Shown: piece by piece, positions 1 to 8,895 of the stretch
Position numbering within the stretch: the first letter of the stretch is position 1
Layout of the letters: every line of letters begins with the position of its first letter
NCBI GenBank assembly: GCA_946886255.1
Contig: CAMPIG010000010.1
Span: 1-28,625 of the forward strand
Source of the DNA: an uncultured Cellvibrio sp.
Lineage (GTDB): Bacteria > Pseudomonadota > Gammaproteobacteria > Pseudomonadales > Cellvibrionaceae
Direction: 5' to 3'
DNA: 28,625 bases
The notes under the pieces: model-generated
Seen by the model: the letters and a program-made list of their open reading frames with translations, nothing else
What the model was told of the DNA's origin: nothing
Databases searched by the model: none
Made by a program: the position numbers and the translations under genes

Positions 1-1182
1 TTGCTGGTATTGATGAGCGGCCTGGCGACCGGCTGTAGTGTGCTAGTGGCTCAGTATACCGGCGCGCGGGACTTTCCCAGCTGCCAACGCACCCTGTCAG
101 TGACCTTGTTTGTCGGCATGGTCGTAATGTTGCCGTTCACTCTGGCCTTCGCGTTTGCCGCACCCATTTGGGTAAACTGGATTAACCCGGACCCGCAGGT
201 TGCCACGCTGGCCGCACAATATTTACAGATCACTGCACCGGTATTGTTGCTAACGCAGGTGATTGTGATCTTCGAAGCATCGCTACGTGCATTGGGCAAT
301 ACGGCTATGCCGTTGGTGGCCGGCGTGATCGCGGCGATCGTAAATATCGCGCTGAACTACGCATTAATCTTCGGCCACTGGGGCTTTCCAGCGTTAGGTG
401 TTGCCGGCGCGGCCTGGGCAACCTTGGCGGCGCGAGCGTTGCAGTTGGGTTTTATGCTCAGCTGGTTGTATCTCAGCAAACACGGCTTTGCATTAACTTT
501 CGCACAATTGCGCGCGGGAATAGATAAGACACATATCCTGCGTTACAGCGTTTTTGCCTTACCACTGGTGGCAAATTATGCGATATGGGCAGTGGGCAAT
601 TCGGCCTACCACGTCATCACCGGCTTCGCCGGCACCGAAGCGCTGGCCGTTATGGGTGTCATCGTTCCCTTGGAAAGTGCTTTTTTTGCTCTGTTTGTAG
701 GCTTGGCTAATGCGTCGGCAGTATTGGTCGGGCGCGCCTTGGGTGCGGACAACACAGCGGAAGCCTGGCGACTCTACCGATTCTTCGACCGCCTGACTCT
801 CGGACTGGTGATTTTTTTCAGCCTCGCCCTCTGGTTTGCACGGCCTTATATTCTGTTGGTGTTTGATCAATTAGATGAAAAATCCACGGAGTTACTGATG
901 AGCACCCTCGGCGTTTTTTGCGCGCTGGTATGGCTGAAAATTCTCAACATGATTCGCATCATCGGCGTGTTACGCGCCGGCGGCGACAATCGTTTTTGTT
1001 TGATTACCGACACCGTTGTCATGTGGGTCTTCGGCCTGCCCATTTACGCAGCGGCCGTTTTCTTTGGCAACTACTGGTTTGTTATTTTGTATGCACTCAT
1101 GTTCTTAGAGGACGGGCTAAAATTTTTACCCGTTATCCGCCGCATCCGCACCCGAAAATGGATAAAAAACCTCACAACCTAA
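1..1182 (+). CDS. MATE family multidrug/cation efflux protein, 5' end cut by the window
   Basis: This is the 3' part of an inner-membrane antiporter of the MATE family, which exports cationic drugs and metabolites in exchange for Na+ or H+. The visible 393 residues are almost entirely hydrophobic helices. They open inside what should be the second helix (LATGCSVLVAQYTGARD, a typical MATE segment) and include the family-like LEASLRALGNT-type stretch (here FEASLRALGNTAMPLVAG, near residue 88). MATE proteins are usually about 450 residues, so some 50 to 60 N-terminal residues lie before position 1, and the TTG at position 1 is not the true start. The C-terminus is short and basic. It converges on the − strand DUF486-type gene, with a long stem-loop repeat between them. 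The substrate cannot be told from sequence. Confidence 0.88.
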   Translation: MLVLMSGLATGCSVLVAQYTGARDFPSCQRTLSVTLFVGMVVMLPFTLAFAFAAPIWVNWINPDPQVATLAAQYLQITAPVLLLTQVIVIFEASLRALGNTAMPLVAGVIAAIVNIALNYALIFGHWGFPALGVAGAAWATLAARALQLGFMLSWLYLSKHGFALTFAQLRAGIDKTHILRYSVFALPLVANYAIWAVGNSAYHVITGFAGTEALAVMGVIVPLESAFFALFVGLANASAVLVGRALGADNTAEAWRLYRFFDRLTLGLVIFFSLALWFARPYILLVFDQLDEKSTELLMSTLGVFCALVWLKILNMIRIIGVLRAGGDNRFCLITDTVVMWVFGLPIYAAAVFFGNYWFVILYALMFLEDGLKFLPVIRRIRTRKWIKNLTT

Positions 1183-1236
1183 ATTTTAGTAGGCATTTAT
1201 CTTTCAATAATTCCGTTTCTTGGCTCATTCTTCGAA

Positions 1237-1342
1237 GATGGTGTGGGGAAGGGGTTGTGAGACCATCACCGACATGGATGTCGGTGCTGAGCCCCCACGG
1301 ACGGGTTCACGGCGTGTCTCACAACCCCTTCCCCGCACCATC
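1237..1342 (+). repeat. Structured dispersed repeat, copy 1 (long arms, conserved core)
   Basis: The outer arms 1237-1262 and 1317-1342 are 26 bp each and complementary except for one G-T pair. They enclose a 54-bp core. Inside the core, 1267-1275 and 1278-1286 form a perfect inner stem (CACCGACAT/ATGTCGGTG), and GAGCCC...GGGTTC can form a second hairpin. The core recurs at 22392-22496 (opposite strand) and 22711-22820. It sits 54 bp after the MATE stop codon, between two convergent genes. No run of T follows, so it is not a standard terminator. Confidence 0.85.
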
Positions 1343-1356
1343 CGGCACTCCCAAAA

Positions 1357-1710
1357 CTAAGCAGTAAACTTATCCCGAAACATAAAAAACACCGCTCCCA
1401 ACAAACACAACCCCGCCCACAAATAATCCAGCTTCAACGGCTCCTTCATGTAATACACCGCAAACGGCACAAACACACTCAAGGTAATCACTTCCTGCAT
1501 AATTTTGAGCTGCCCGACACTCATCACCGTATAACCAATACGATTCGCCGGCACCTGCAAAAGATACTCAAACAACGCAATACCCCAACTCACCAACGCC
1601 GCAATAATCCAGGGTTTCTGATTCAACTCTTTCAGGTGCGCATACCAGGCAAAGGTCATGAATACATTACTGCACGTCAACAGACAGATGGTAGTTAGAG
1701 TTGCCTGCAC
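1357..1710 (-). CDS. DMT-superfamily small membrane protein, DUF486 type
   Basis: A 117-residue protein with four hydrophobic helices (about residues 2-20, 34-52, 68-88 and 95-112), matching the DUF486 group of small drug/metabolite-transporter-like proteins. Recognisable family segments are FAWYAHLK near residue 20, FEYLLQVPANRIGY near 47 and LKIMQEVITLSVF near 68. The length is usual for the family. The start is GTG at 1710, preceded by a TGAGG ribosome site about 7 nt upstream. Function is not established for the family; a transport role is inferred only from the fold. It is last in a − strand cluster with the small membrane protein at 1731-2096 and rlmJ, with gaps of 20 and 23 bp, so co-transcription is likely. 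Confidence 0.85.
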   Translation of the reverse strand: MQATLTTICLLTCSNVFMTFAWYAHLKELNQKPWIIAALVSWGIALFEYLLQVPANRIGYTVMSVGQLKIMQEVITLSVFVPFAVYYMKEPLKLDYLWAGLCLLGAVFFMFRDKFTA

Positions 1711-1730
1711 GATAAAACCTCAGAAAAAAT

Positions 1731-2096
1731 TTAGCGGGATGTCGGTGCGGGCGCGGCTGCTTTTTCAGCTTGTGCGCCCAACCAGTAAGAGACAGGTACG
1801 CTGCCCAGCCAGGAAATAACGAAGGCAATCTTGGCGGCGGTAAGCAAAGGATTGTCGGCGGCCAAGGCTTTGTTGATGGCTGACCGAATGGCGAACACAT
1901 CCGCCGGAATTTGGCCATTGACGATGCGTTCCGCAATGGCCTGCGCAACGTCCATCACGTAATACATGATATAGCCGACGGCGAGGGTGGCGGGCAGGGC
2001 GAAGAGTAAAACCAGCCAGTAACGTTTCATTAAAAAAAATCCTGCGCCGGGATAAACCAGTCCGGAGAAAAGCGCGGCTTTTACAGAAAGTTTCAT
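1731..2096 (-). CDS. Small membrane protein of unknown function
   Basis: I do not recognise this 121-residue protein. It has a short basic N-terminus and about three hydrophobic segments (roughly residues 6-20, 25-48 and 85-106). The region between the last two, around residues 50-80, is amphipathic (VAQAIAERIVNG, then AIRSAINKALAADN). The C-terminus is rich in alanine and proline (AEKAAAPAPTSR) and is probably disordered. The start is ATG at 2096 with AGGTGA just upstream. It lies between rlmJ and the DUF486-type gene on the same strand with gaps of about 20 bp, so it is probably part of that transcription unit. Two other open frames overlap it but lack recognisable features. It is convincing as a gene because of ribosome site, spacing and coherent membrane topology. 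Confidence 0.7.
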   Translation of the reverse strand: MKLSVKAALFSGLVYPGAGFFLMKRYWLVLLFALPATLAVGYIMYYVMDVAQAIAERIVNGQIPADVFAIRSAINKALAADNPLLTAAKIAFVISWLGSVPVSYWLGAQAEKAAAPAPTSR

Positions 2097-2119
2097 GCGT
2101 CACCTGCTGACAGATAATA

Positions 2120-2962
2120 TTATTCCGGCACTACTTGCACCTGACGATAATGACCCTCGCCCGGCTTTGCAAGCTGGTCGGCAAGGTAAGGCAACGCCGC
2201 TTCCATTTCAGCCCATAAGGTCCACGGCGGATTGATAACGATCATGCCGCTGGCACTCATGCCGTAATCAGGGTGATCCGGTGCGATGCCGAATTCAAAA
2301 AGTTGAATATTGCGAATACCGCTTTTCTGTAAAGACCTTTCCATTTCATCAATGCGTTGCCGTAACACCACCGGGTACCAGATCAAGTAGGTGCCGGTGG
2401 CGAAGCGTTGATGCGCATTAATGATCTGCTTGATCACATGCTGGTAATCGCTCTTGATTTCATAGGAGGGGTCCATCAACACCAGCCCGCGCCGATCCGG
2501 CGGGGGCAGCAGGGCCTGCAATCCCTGGAAACCATCTTCTTCGATGACCTTGACGCGCGCGTCTCTACCGATAGCTTCGCGCAGCAGACGACAATCGGTG
2601 CTGTGCAGCTCGTGCAAAAACAAGCGGTCCTGTTGTCGCATGCGGGCTTGGGTCAGCAGCGGAGAGCCGGGATATTGTGTCAATGCGTGATCCGGATTAA
2701 AGGCGCTTACCGCTGCTACATAGGCTGCGAGTAACGGGGGTAAATCCGGCTTGTGCCACAATTGGCCAATTCCGTTGTCATACTCACGGTTCCTGATGGG
2801 CTGGTGCCCGCCGAAACTGTAGCCACCGGCACCGGCGTGCGTATCGATAATGCGCAAGGGTTTATCTTTTTGCTGCATATAGGACAGTGTGTGCAACCAC
2901 ACGCTGTGTTTAAGGACATCGGCAAAATTGCCGGCGTGAAAAGCGTGGCGATAACTGAGCAT
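2120..2962 (-). CDS. rlmJ: 23S rRNA (adenine(2030)-N6)-methyltransferase
   Basis: RlmJ methylates N6 of A2030 in 23S rRNA using S-adenosylmethionine. The family N-terminus is plain: MLSYRHAFHAGNFADVLKH closely follows the E. coli protein, and this sets the start at the ATG at 2962 rather than 18 nt further upstream. IDTHAGAGGY near residue 38 is the SAM-binding glycine-rich motif. LMDPSYE near residue 164 is the catalytic (D/N)PPY-type motif, written here as DPSY. YLIWYPVV and YGMSASGMIVINPPW in the C-terminal half also match the family. The 280-residue length is normal. It is the first gene of the − strand cluster and is divergent from tamA. Confidence 0.95.
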   Translation of the reverse strand: MLSYRHAFHAGNFADVLKHSVWLHTLSYMQQKDKPLRIIDTHAGAGGYSFGGHQPIRNREYDNGIGQLWHKPDLPPLLAAYVAAVSAFNPDHALTQYPGSPLLTQARMRQQDRLFLHELHSTDCRLLREAIGRDARVKVIEEDGFQGLQALLPPPDRRGLVLMDPSYEIKSDYQHVIKQIINAHQRFATGTYLIWYPVVLRQRIDEMERSLQKSGIRNIQLFEFGIAPDHPDYGMSASGMIVINPPWTLWAEMEAALPYLADQLAKPGEGHYRQVQVVPE

Positions 2963-3211
2963 CGGGACCTGCCGGGACATTGAATCGGCGCTGAGTATAA
3001 CGGTTAACTGTGCGCTTTACGCAGGAAAGGTTTTACAAAAAATAACACCTTCCCGGCGAGCGTCCTTTGAGGATAACTGCCAAAACGGTAAAGTAACGGC
3101 TATATTCAGGAGCGATTGTTATCTCCGGAGGTGATGACGTTCAGCTTCTGTGTGCAGGGTTTTCAATGGCTGTCAGGACCTTGTTGTAAATTGACTGTGT
3201 AGGACTCAACC

Positions 3212-4978
3212 TTGCTGCGATTCCCCGCTAATCTGTTATTGCTTGCCACCTTACTGGCCGTGCTCGGATGGAGTGCGGCGGCGGCCGCGCAGCCCAAACC
3301 GAATATTGAGATCAAGGGCGGTAGTGAAGCCCTGCGGGACAATATCCGCCATTTTTTACCGCTCTACGATGAAGCCTGCAAAACACCACCCTGGCGTTTA
3401 CGTTCCCTGCTGCGCGAATCCGAACGTGAAATTACCGCTGCCGGCCAGGCGCTTGGCTATTATCACCTGACGTTTGAGCATGAATTAACCCGCACCGACG
3501 ACTGCTGGAACATGGTCATTACGATCACCCCCGGCGACCCGGTACTGGTTCAGGAGGTACGCATCGTCATTAATGGTGATGGCGTCAAGGACCCGGCATT
3601 TCAGCGCATTCAGGAACAGCCCGGTATTGCCAAAGGCGATCGTTTGAACCACGGGCGTTATGAGTCCCTGAAAAATCGCTTCACCAGTCTGGCGGCCAAT
3701 CGTGGTTATTTTGATGGCAAATTCCAGCACGCCCGGGTGGCGGTGAGCCTGGGACAAAATTCGGCGGTAGTGGAATTGGTTTACGATACGGGGCCACGCT
3801 ATCGCATTGGTAACATCAACATCCAGCAGGACATTCTTAACGACAGTTTTGTACAGCGTTACATCGAATTCAAGGAAGGCGATTACTACAACGCGGAAGA
3901 GTTGCTCGAATTAAAAACGATGTATAACAACAGTAACTTTTTCAGCACAGCAACCATCGCGCCGGATTTGCAAGAACTCAAAGGCGAATCGGTACCGATC
4001 AATGTTTCTCTGGAAGCGCGCAAGCGTTACAGTTATTCCGTGGGTGCCGGTGTCGCGACGGACACCGGGCCGCGTTTGTTATTTGGTTTTGAAGATCGCT
4101 ACATCAGCAGTCGCGGCCATTCACTGACTGCTGATCTCAGTTTGTCCGAAGTGACCTCGACCTTTGAAACAGCTTATAACATTCCGATGACTAGGCCGGC
4201 ATACGAGCACCTGAAGATCTATACCGGTTACGAACGCACCAACACCGATGTCAGTCGCAGTGACCTGTATAAAGTCGGTACCAGCTACACGCGTTTTGAA
4301 GACAACGATTGGTTATATACCTACGCCCTGAATTACGAGCGCGAAGATTCGGCGGTGGGCAGTGAAGATGAACAACGTACACATTTATTAATTCCATCTG
4401 TCAGTATTTTTCGCACCAAGAACGATGGCAACCCGAGTTATCCCCGACAGGGCTGGAATTTATTGGCTCGTTTGTCAGGCTCGCCGGAAACCCTCGGCTC
4501 CAGTGTCAGTTTTGTGCAGCTTTATGGTCGCGCCAAATACATTCATCCGTTGGGTAATGGTCGTTTGTTACTGCGCGCGGAAGCAGGTATGACTGAAGTT
4601 GATGAACTTAGAGAGCTGCCGGCATCGGTACGTTTCTTTGCCGGTGGTGATGCCAGTGTGCGCGGTTATGACTATGATTCGCTGGGGCCAAAAGAGAACG
4701 TTAACGTAGACGGTGAAATTGTCAGTGAAGTTGTCGGCGGCAACAACCTGCTGGTGACCAGCATTGAATACGATTATCTGGTGCGTCCCAAGTGGGCGGT
4801 GGCGGCATTCTATGATCAGGGTAATGCCGGTAATGATTTTGATTTTGATTTTGCGCGCAGCGTCGGTGTGGGTGTGCGCTGGATTTCCCCGATCGGTCCG
4901 GTGCGTGTTGATGTTGCCAAAGCGTTAGACGAAGGTCGCGGTTGGGCCCTGCATTTAAGCATGGGGCCCGACTTATGA
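3212..4978 (+). CDS. tamA: Translocation and assembly module outer-membrane protein TamA
   Basis: TamA is an Omp85-family outer-membrane barrel that works with TamB in moving or assembling envelope components such as autotransporters and, as more recently proposed, phospholipids. The 588 residues match the usual length (about 577 in E. coli). They begin with a signal peptide (LLLLATLLAVLGWSAAAAAQ), followed by about 250 residues of POTRA domains and a C-terminal 16-strand-type barrel. The Omp85 signature VRGY is at residues 483-486 and the C-terminus GPVRVDVAKAL is typical. The start is TTG at 3212, supported by AGGA seven nucleotides upstream and by the signal peptide. The stop overlaps the tamB start as ATGA. 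It is divergent from rlmJ across a 249-bp gap. Confidence 0.95.
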   Translation: MLRFPANLLLLATLLAVLGWSAAAAAQPKPNIEIKGGSEALRDNIRHFLPLYDEACKTPPWRLRSLLRESEREITAAGQALGYYHLTFEHELTRTDDCWNMVITITPGDPVLVQEVRIVINGDGVKDPAFQRIQEQPGIAKGDRLNHGRYESLKNRFTSLAANRGYFDGKFQHARVAVSLGQNSAVVELVYDTGPRYRIGNINIQQDILNDSFVQRYIEFKEGDYYNAEELLELKTMYNNSNFFSTATIAPDLQELKGESVPINVSLEARKRYSYSVGAGVATDTGPRLLFGFEDRYISSRGHSLTADLSLSEVTSTFETAYNIPMTRPAYEHLKIYTGYERTNTDVSRSDLYKVGTSYTRFEDNDWLYTYALNYEREDSAVGSEDEQRTHLLIPSVSIFRTKNDGNPSYPRQGWNLLARLSGSPETLGSSVSFVQLYGRAKYIHPLGNGRLLLRAEAGMTEVDELRELPASVRFFAGGDASVRGYDYDSLGPKENVNVDGEIVSEVVGGNNLLVTSIEYDYLVRPKWAVAAFYDQGNAGNDFDFDFARSVGVGVRWISPIGPVRVDVAKALDEGRGWALHLSMGPDL

Positions 4979-7900
4979 TTATCCGTTGGTTAAAACGCAT
5001 CACCCTCGGCATATTGTTAGTAGTGCTGGCCAGCCTTGCATCGATCAGTGCGCTGGTTGCGACGGAGGGTGGCAGTCGCTGGCTAGTCGGCAAGGTGATT
5101 GATTGGTTGCCGGAGCGCATCGGCACACTGGAAGTCGGTGAGCTTAAAGGCAATTTATTGACCGGCCTGGACGTTACCTTTTTTGATTTTAAACAGCGCC
5201 GCGACGGTCAGCTGCATCAGCGCTATCGCGCAAAAGATGTGTCCTTTCGCTGGCAACCTTTCGCCTTGCTTTACAGTGCAGTATCGGTGCAATCACTGGA
5301 AGCGAAAGACATCAATATTATCTTGCCGCCACCGTCGGGCGAGCCCAGGGCGGAACCTTTTGTGTGGCCCAGTTTTGCATTGCCGGTGCGTATCGAATTG
5401 GGCGATGTACAACTGCGCGATATTTATATCCAGCGCGGTCGACAACCGCTGATTTACCTGCAAAGTGTCAGCGGGTCAGTCAGCCTCGGTACGTTTAATT
5501 TACGCATGGATGAGTTTGCAGTGGTGACGCCCACCTACGGCGCGGAAATTTCCGGGCGCATTGGTTTGCGCTTTCCCTATGCCGCGAGTTTGAACGCAAA
5601 CTGGTTTTACGATTTGCCGGGGCGGGGAGGGGCCGAACAAGAACCGGTGCATTTCAGCGGTGCCGGTGACGTGCGTGGTGATATTCAGGAGCTGGATATT
5701 GAGCATCAACTCGCCACGCCATTTGTCATTGCTTCGCAAGGAACCTTCTTGCCCAATCTGGTTACCGAAGCGGGTCAGCCGCGTCAGTCACCGGACGTGA
5801 AATTACAAAACGAATGGCAGGACCAGCAAGTATTAGCGCGTTGGTTTCCTGCCAATCTTGTGCCACCAGTCAGCAGCGCCACACTGGATGTCTCCGGTTG
5901 GTACGACAATTATCACGCGCTATTAAATGGTGAGGTTACCCAGGAAACCTTGGGTGAGTTTGCGGTGCAAGCCGATGTGCGCGGTGATCTCAAGCACGTC
6001 GGGATTGCCGAACTGGCTGTGCAGCAAATCAATCTTGACGAGAAAGCCCCGTCATCCCAGCCGGCCGAGCTAAAAGCCACTGGGCAGGTGAACTGGTTGC
6101 CGACGGTTAATTGGGAGCTATCGCTGGCGGCGGAACACGTGAACCCGGCGCACTATCTGCCGGAGTGGCCGGGCAACCTGCGGGTCAATCTGTTAACCAC
6201 CGGCAGCTACAGTGCCGCTAACGATGAGGTAGCGGATGGCAATACAACGAATGACCCGGCAAAAAAAATGCTTTCGGTGCGCGTTACCGAACTGGCGCTG
6301 AACGGCCAGTTGCGTGGACTTGAGGTAACCGGCAGGGGCGATGCGGGTTATGACGGGCAGCGCTGGTTCAGTGACCAATTGCGTTTGACGCTGGGCGCCA
6401 ATCAGATACAAGTCTCCGGCAGTTACAGCGATCAGATTGATATGCAATGGCAAGTGAATGCCCCTTTGTTAGCGCAAATTGACCCGCGCATTACCGGTAC
6501 CTTATCCACCACCGGACGATTGCAGGGTAGCTTCTCCGAACCGCGCGTGGAAGCGACGGCCGAGGGTAAAAACCTGCAATGGCAGGGTTATGCACTGGAT
6601 GCTGTGGATTTGCAGTTGGAGCATACGGGCGCCGGCAATTATGCCTTGGCACTGACCGCGCAAGATCTGCAAATGAATCAGCAACGGTTCGAACAACTTC
6701 AACTAAACGGCTCCGGCAACCTGGCACAGCATCAACTGCAAGCCAAGATAAACAGTGATGCATACGGCGAGCTGACGTTTGATTTGCAGAGCCATTACCA
6801 ACAGGGTACCTGGCGCGGCAAATTTGACGCGCTTGAAATCGATATGGACAAACTGCCGCGCTGGTGGTTGACCAGCAGCGAATGGATTCAGGTTGATGCG
6901 CAGCAGGCCAACATCGGTAAGCAATGTTTAACCACCCGCGTGCGCTGGGGGAATGCCAACCGGACCGAGGGTGCGGAAGACACCGATGCCGCTGGCGATA
7001 GCGCCACAGCGCAAGACGCTGACGCCGCCGCTATTGAAACACCGCAACTGTGCATCCAGGGCGAGTGGCAGGCGCAGAGCGGCGTGGAACTGCAAGCCAG
7101 TCTGTTTGCGGCGCCGCTACGTCAGGCACGCCCTTGGTTGAAACCGGATGTAACTCTTGGCGGTGTGGTGGATGGCGAGGTGAATTTTCGTCTGGCCACG
7201 AACCTGCCCAATAAAACCTCCGCCTTCAGCGGCATGACCGCGTCGGTCAACATGCAAACCCGCGATGGGGAATTGCGTTATCAATTTGCGGATGAAGAAC
7301 CCAACGTTTACGCCTGGAACAGTGCCCAGTTAACAGCGAATGTGGAAGGCGAAAAACTCGATGGTCGTTTTGTTATGGATTGGGCCGGGTATGGCGATGT
7401 GCAGGCGACGACACAGATAGATTTTGCGCGCGAAGATATTTCAGGTGAGATCACGGCAAACTTTACCGACCTGGCACCATTGGAAGCGCTGATTCCCTTT
7501 GCCGATGATGTGCAGGGGCGCCTGGCAGCGGATGTACAGATCAGCGGTAAATTGCAGCAGCCTGATGTGGTCGGTCAATTGAATCTGGTGGATGGTGTGG
7601 CCAGGCTACCACGCCTCGGTGTCGAGCTGACGGCGGTGACAGCCCGCCTGCAAAGCCAGCGCGGCGGCAACATTGATCTGCGGGCTTCCGCGAAATCCGG
7701 CCCCGGCAATCTGCTGGTCACCGGTGATCTGAATAATCTGGGGAGCGAGAACTGGCAGTTGCAGGGCAATGTCACCGGCGAAAACTTCCAGGTGCTCCAG
7801 CAGCAACAGTTAAAGGCCAACATCAGCCCGACTATCGACCTCTCGGCCAACACCGAGGCCATCCGGATTCAGGGCACCACCGTTATTCCTTATGCGCGCG

Positions 7901-8697
7901 CGGAAATAAAAGCCTTGCCACCCAGCGCCACGCGCGTGTCGAAAGATGTGGTGATCATTGACGACGAACGCGAAGAAACGGCCGTCGTCGGTATCCCGGT
8001 ATTTATCAATCTCGACCTCGAAATTGGTAAAGATGTCCACTTCAACGGCTTCGGCCTGGATAGCAAGCTGGTTGGAAAAATCAATATCCTGCAATCGCCA
8101 CCGCGCGCGCTGTTAACCACCGGCTACGTCAGCGTGGTGGATGGCATCTACGAGGCCTACGGGCAGGAGCTCAAGATTGAACGAGGGCGGTTGTTATTCC
8201 AGGGACCGTACGACAACCCCGGCCTGGATATTCGCGCCGTACGCGAAACACCAGAACACGAAGTTAGCCTGGAGATTGGTGGCACCCTGCAACAGCCCAG
8301 CAGTCAGATTCGCTCGGCGGACGGCTTATCCGAAAGCCAGGCCATGGCCATCCTGCTCACCGGCAAGCCGCTCTCGGAAGCTTCGGCGGCCGATGCTTAT
8401 ATGCTACTCAGCGCTGTCAGCGGACTGGGGATGAGCAGTGGTCCGGGTATTCAGGAAGAAATTGCGCGTACCCTGCACGTCGACGAACTCACTATCCGCT
8501 CTGACGATGGTCTGGAGCAAAGCTCGCTTTCGGTAGGCAAATACCTCAGCCCGCGCCTGTTTGTGCGCTACGTGGTGGGCCTGTTTGATCAGGCATTCAG
8601 CGTGGAGATGGAGTATCAGATGACCGATCGATTGCGCCTTGAGGCGACCTCGGGCGAAGCGCAAAGCATCGATATGGTCTATAAGATTGAACGTTGA
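4975..8697 (+). CDS. tamB: Translocation and assembly module inner-membrane protein TamB
   Basis: TamB is a very long periplasm-spanning AsmA-like protein anchored in the inner membrane. Its repeated beta-structure forms a hydrophobic groove to the outer membrane, where it meets TamA. The 1240-residue product has one N-terminal helix (ITLGILLVVLASLASISALV), a beta-rich repetitive body, and a C-terminal DUF490/TamB domain (from about residue 900; note GLDIRAVRETPEHEVSLEIG and YQMTDRLRLEATSGEAQSID at the end). E. coli TamB is 1259 residues. I chose the ATG at 4975 because it overlaps the tamA stop (ATGA) and is followed directly by the MIIRWLKR basic anchor. An upstream in-frame TTG at 4942 inside tamA is less likely. 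Residues around 660-690 are an Asp/Ala-rich insert, probably a flexible loop. Confidence 0.95.
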   Translation: MIIRWLKRITLGILLVVLASLASISALVATEGGSRWLVGKVIDWLPERIGTLEVGELKGNLLTGLDVTFFDFKQRRDGQLHQRYRAKDVSFRWQPFALLYSAVSVQSLEAKDINIILPPPSGEPRAEPFVWPSFALPVRIELGDVQLRDIYIQRGRQPLIYLQSVSGSVSLGTFNLRMDEFAVVTPTYGAEISGRIGLRFPYAASLNANWFYDLPGRGGAEQEPVHFSGAGDVRGDIQELDIEHQLATPFVIASQGTFLPNLVTEAGQPRQSPDVKLQNEWQDQQVLARWFPANLVPPVSSATLDVSGWYDNYHALLNGEVTQETLGEFAVQADVRGDLKHVGIAELAVQQINLDEKAPSSQPAELKATGQVNWLPTVNWELSLAAEHVNPAHYLPEWPGNLRVNLLTTGSYSAANDEVADGNTTNDPAKKMLSVRVTELALNGQLRGLEVTGRGDAGYDGQRWFSDQLRLTLGANQIQVSGSYSDQIDMQWQVNAPLLAQIDPRITGTLSTTGRLQGSFSEPRVEATAEGKNLQWQGYALDAVDLQLEHTGAGNYALALTAQDLQMNQQRFEQLQLNGSGNLAQHQLQAKINSDAYGELTFDLQSHYQQGTWRGKFDALEIDMDKLPRWWLTSSEWIQVDAQQANIGKQCLTTRVRWGNANRTEGAEDTDAAGDSATAQDADAAAIETPQLCIQGEWQAQSGVELQASLFAAPLRQARPWLKPDVTLGGVVDGEVNFRLATNLPNKTSAFSGMTASVNMQTRDGELRYQFADEEPNVYAWNSAQLTANVEGEKLDGRFVMDWAGYGDVQATTQIDFAREDISGEITANFTDLAPLEALIPFADDVQGRLAADVQISGKLQQPDVVGQLNLVDGVARLPRLGVELTAVTARLQSQRGGNIDLRASAKSGPGNLLVTGDLNNLGSENWQLQGNVTGENFQVLQQQQLKANISPTIDLSANTEAIRIQGTTVIPYARAEIKALPPSATRVSKDVVIIDDEREETAVVGIPVFINLDLEIGKDVHFNGFGLDSKLVGKINILQSPPRALLTTGYVSVVDGIYEAYGQELKIERGRLLFQGPYDNPGLDIRAVRETPEHEVSLEIGGTLQQPSSQIRSADGLSESQAMAILLTGKPLSEASAADAYMLLSAVSGLGMSSGPGIQEEIARTLHVDELTIRSDDGLEQSSLSVGKYLSPRLFVRYVVGLFDQAFSVEMEYQMTDRLRLEATSGEAQSIDMVYKIER

Positions 8698-8862
8698 GCT
8701 GCTTCATCAACAATGCAGCTGACCGCCCTGAAGTCCGTCCGAGATGAATAAAAAGCCCATGCAGATATCGCCGCCACTGGCATTCTAGTATATTTAAGGG
8801 TATGTTTGTCATCTAGACTATAAGGGGATTTAAGCCCTCGTCAATATCCCGGATGATGAATA

Positions 8863-8879
8863 CTCCAGTAACACAATAC
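8863..8879. promoter_or_regulatory. Weak match to the putative arabinose-locus operator
   Basis: This 17-mer agrees at 11 of 17 positions with the palindrome at 17158-17174. The shared part is mainly the right half (GTAACACAATA versus GTAATACAATA). It lies 17 bp before the start of the first symporter gene. Its left half is poor, so this is only a candidate half-site. Confidence 0.22.
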
Positions 8880-8895
8880 ATAAGAAAATTGATCT

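Noticed and set aside
1237..1342. Integron attC site or retron msr-msd reading of the structured repeat
   Set aside because: No integrase, gene-cassette array or reverse transcriptase is present, and no attC core sites (RYYYAAC) are arranged as expected. The element is kept as an unclassified repeat.
918..1367. Open frame of 149 codons on + over the end of the MATE gene and repeat copy 1
   Set aside because: It runs out of frame through the MATE gene and then translates the repeat core (LSPHGRVHGVSH). The same kind of peptide appears from copy 2 on the other strand, so it is a by-product of the repeat.
2120..2962. DPSY instead of DPPY in RlmJ as a damaged active site
   Set aside because: I recall DPSY as a usual variant in RlmJ homologues outside enterobacteria, and the rest of the motif and protein is intact.
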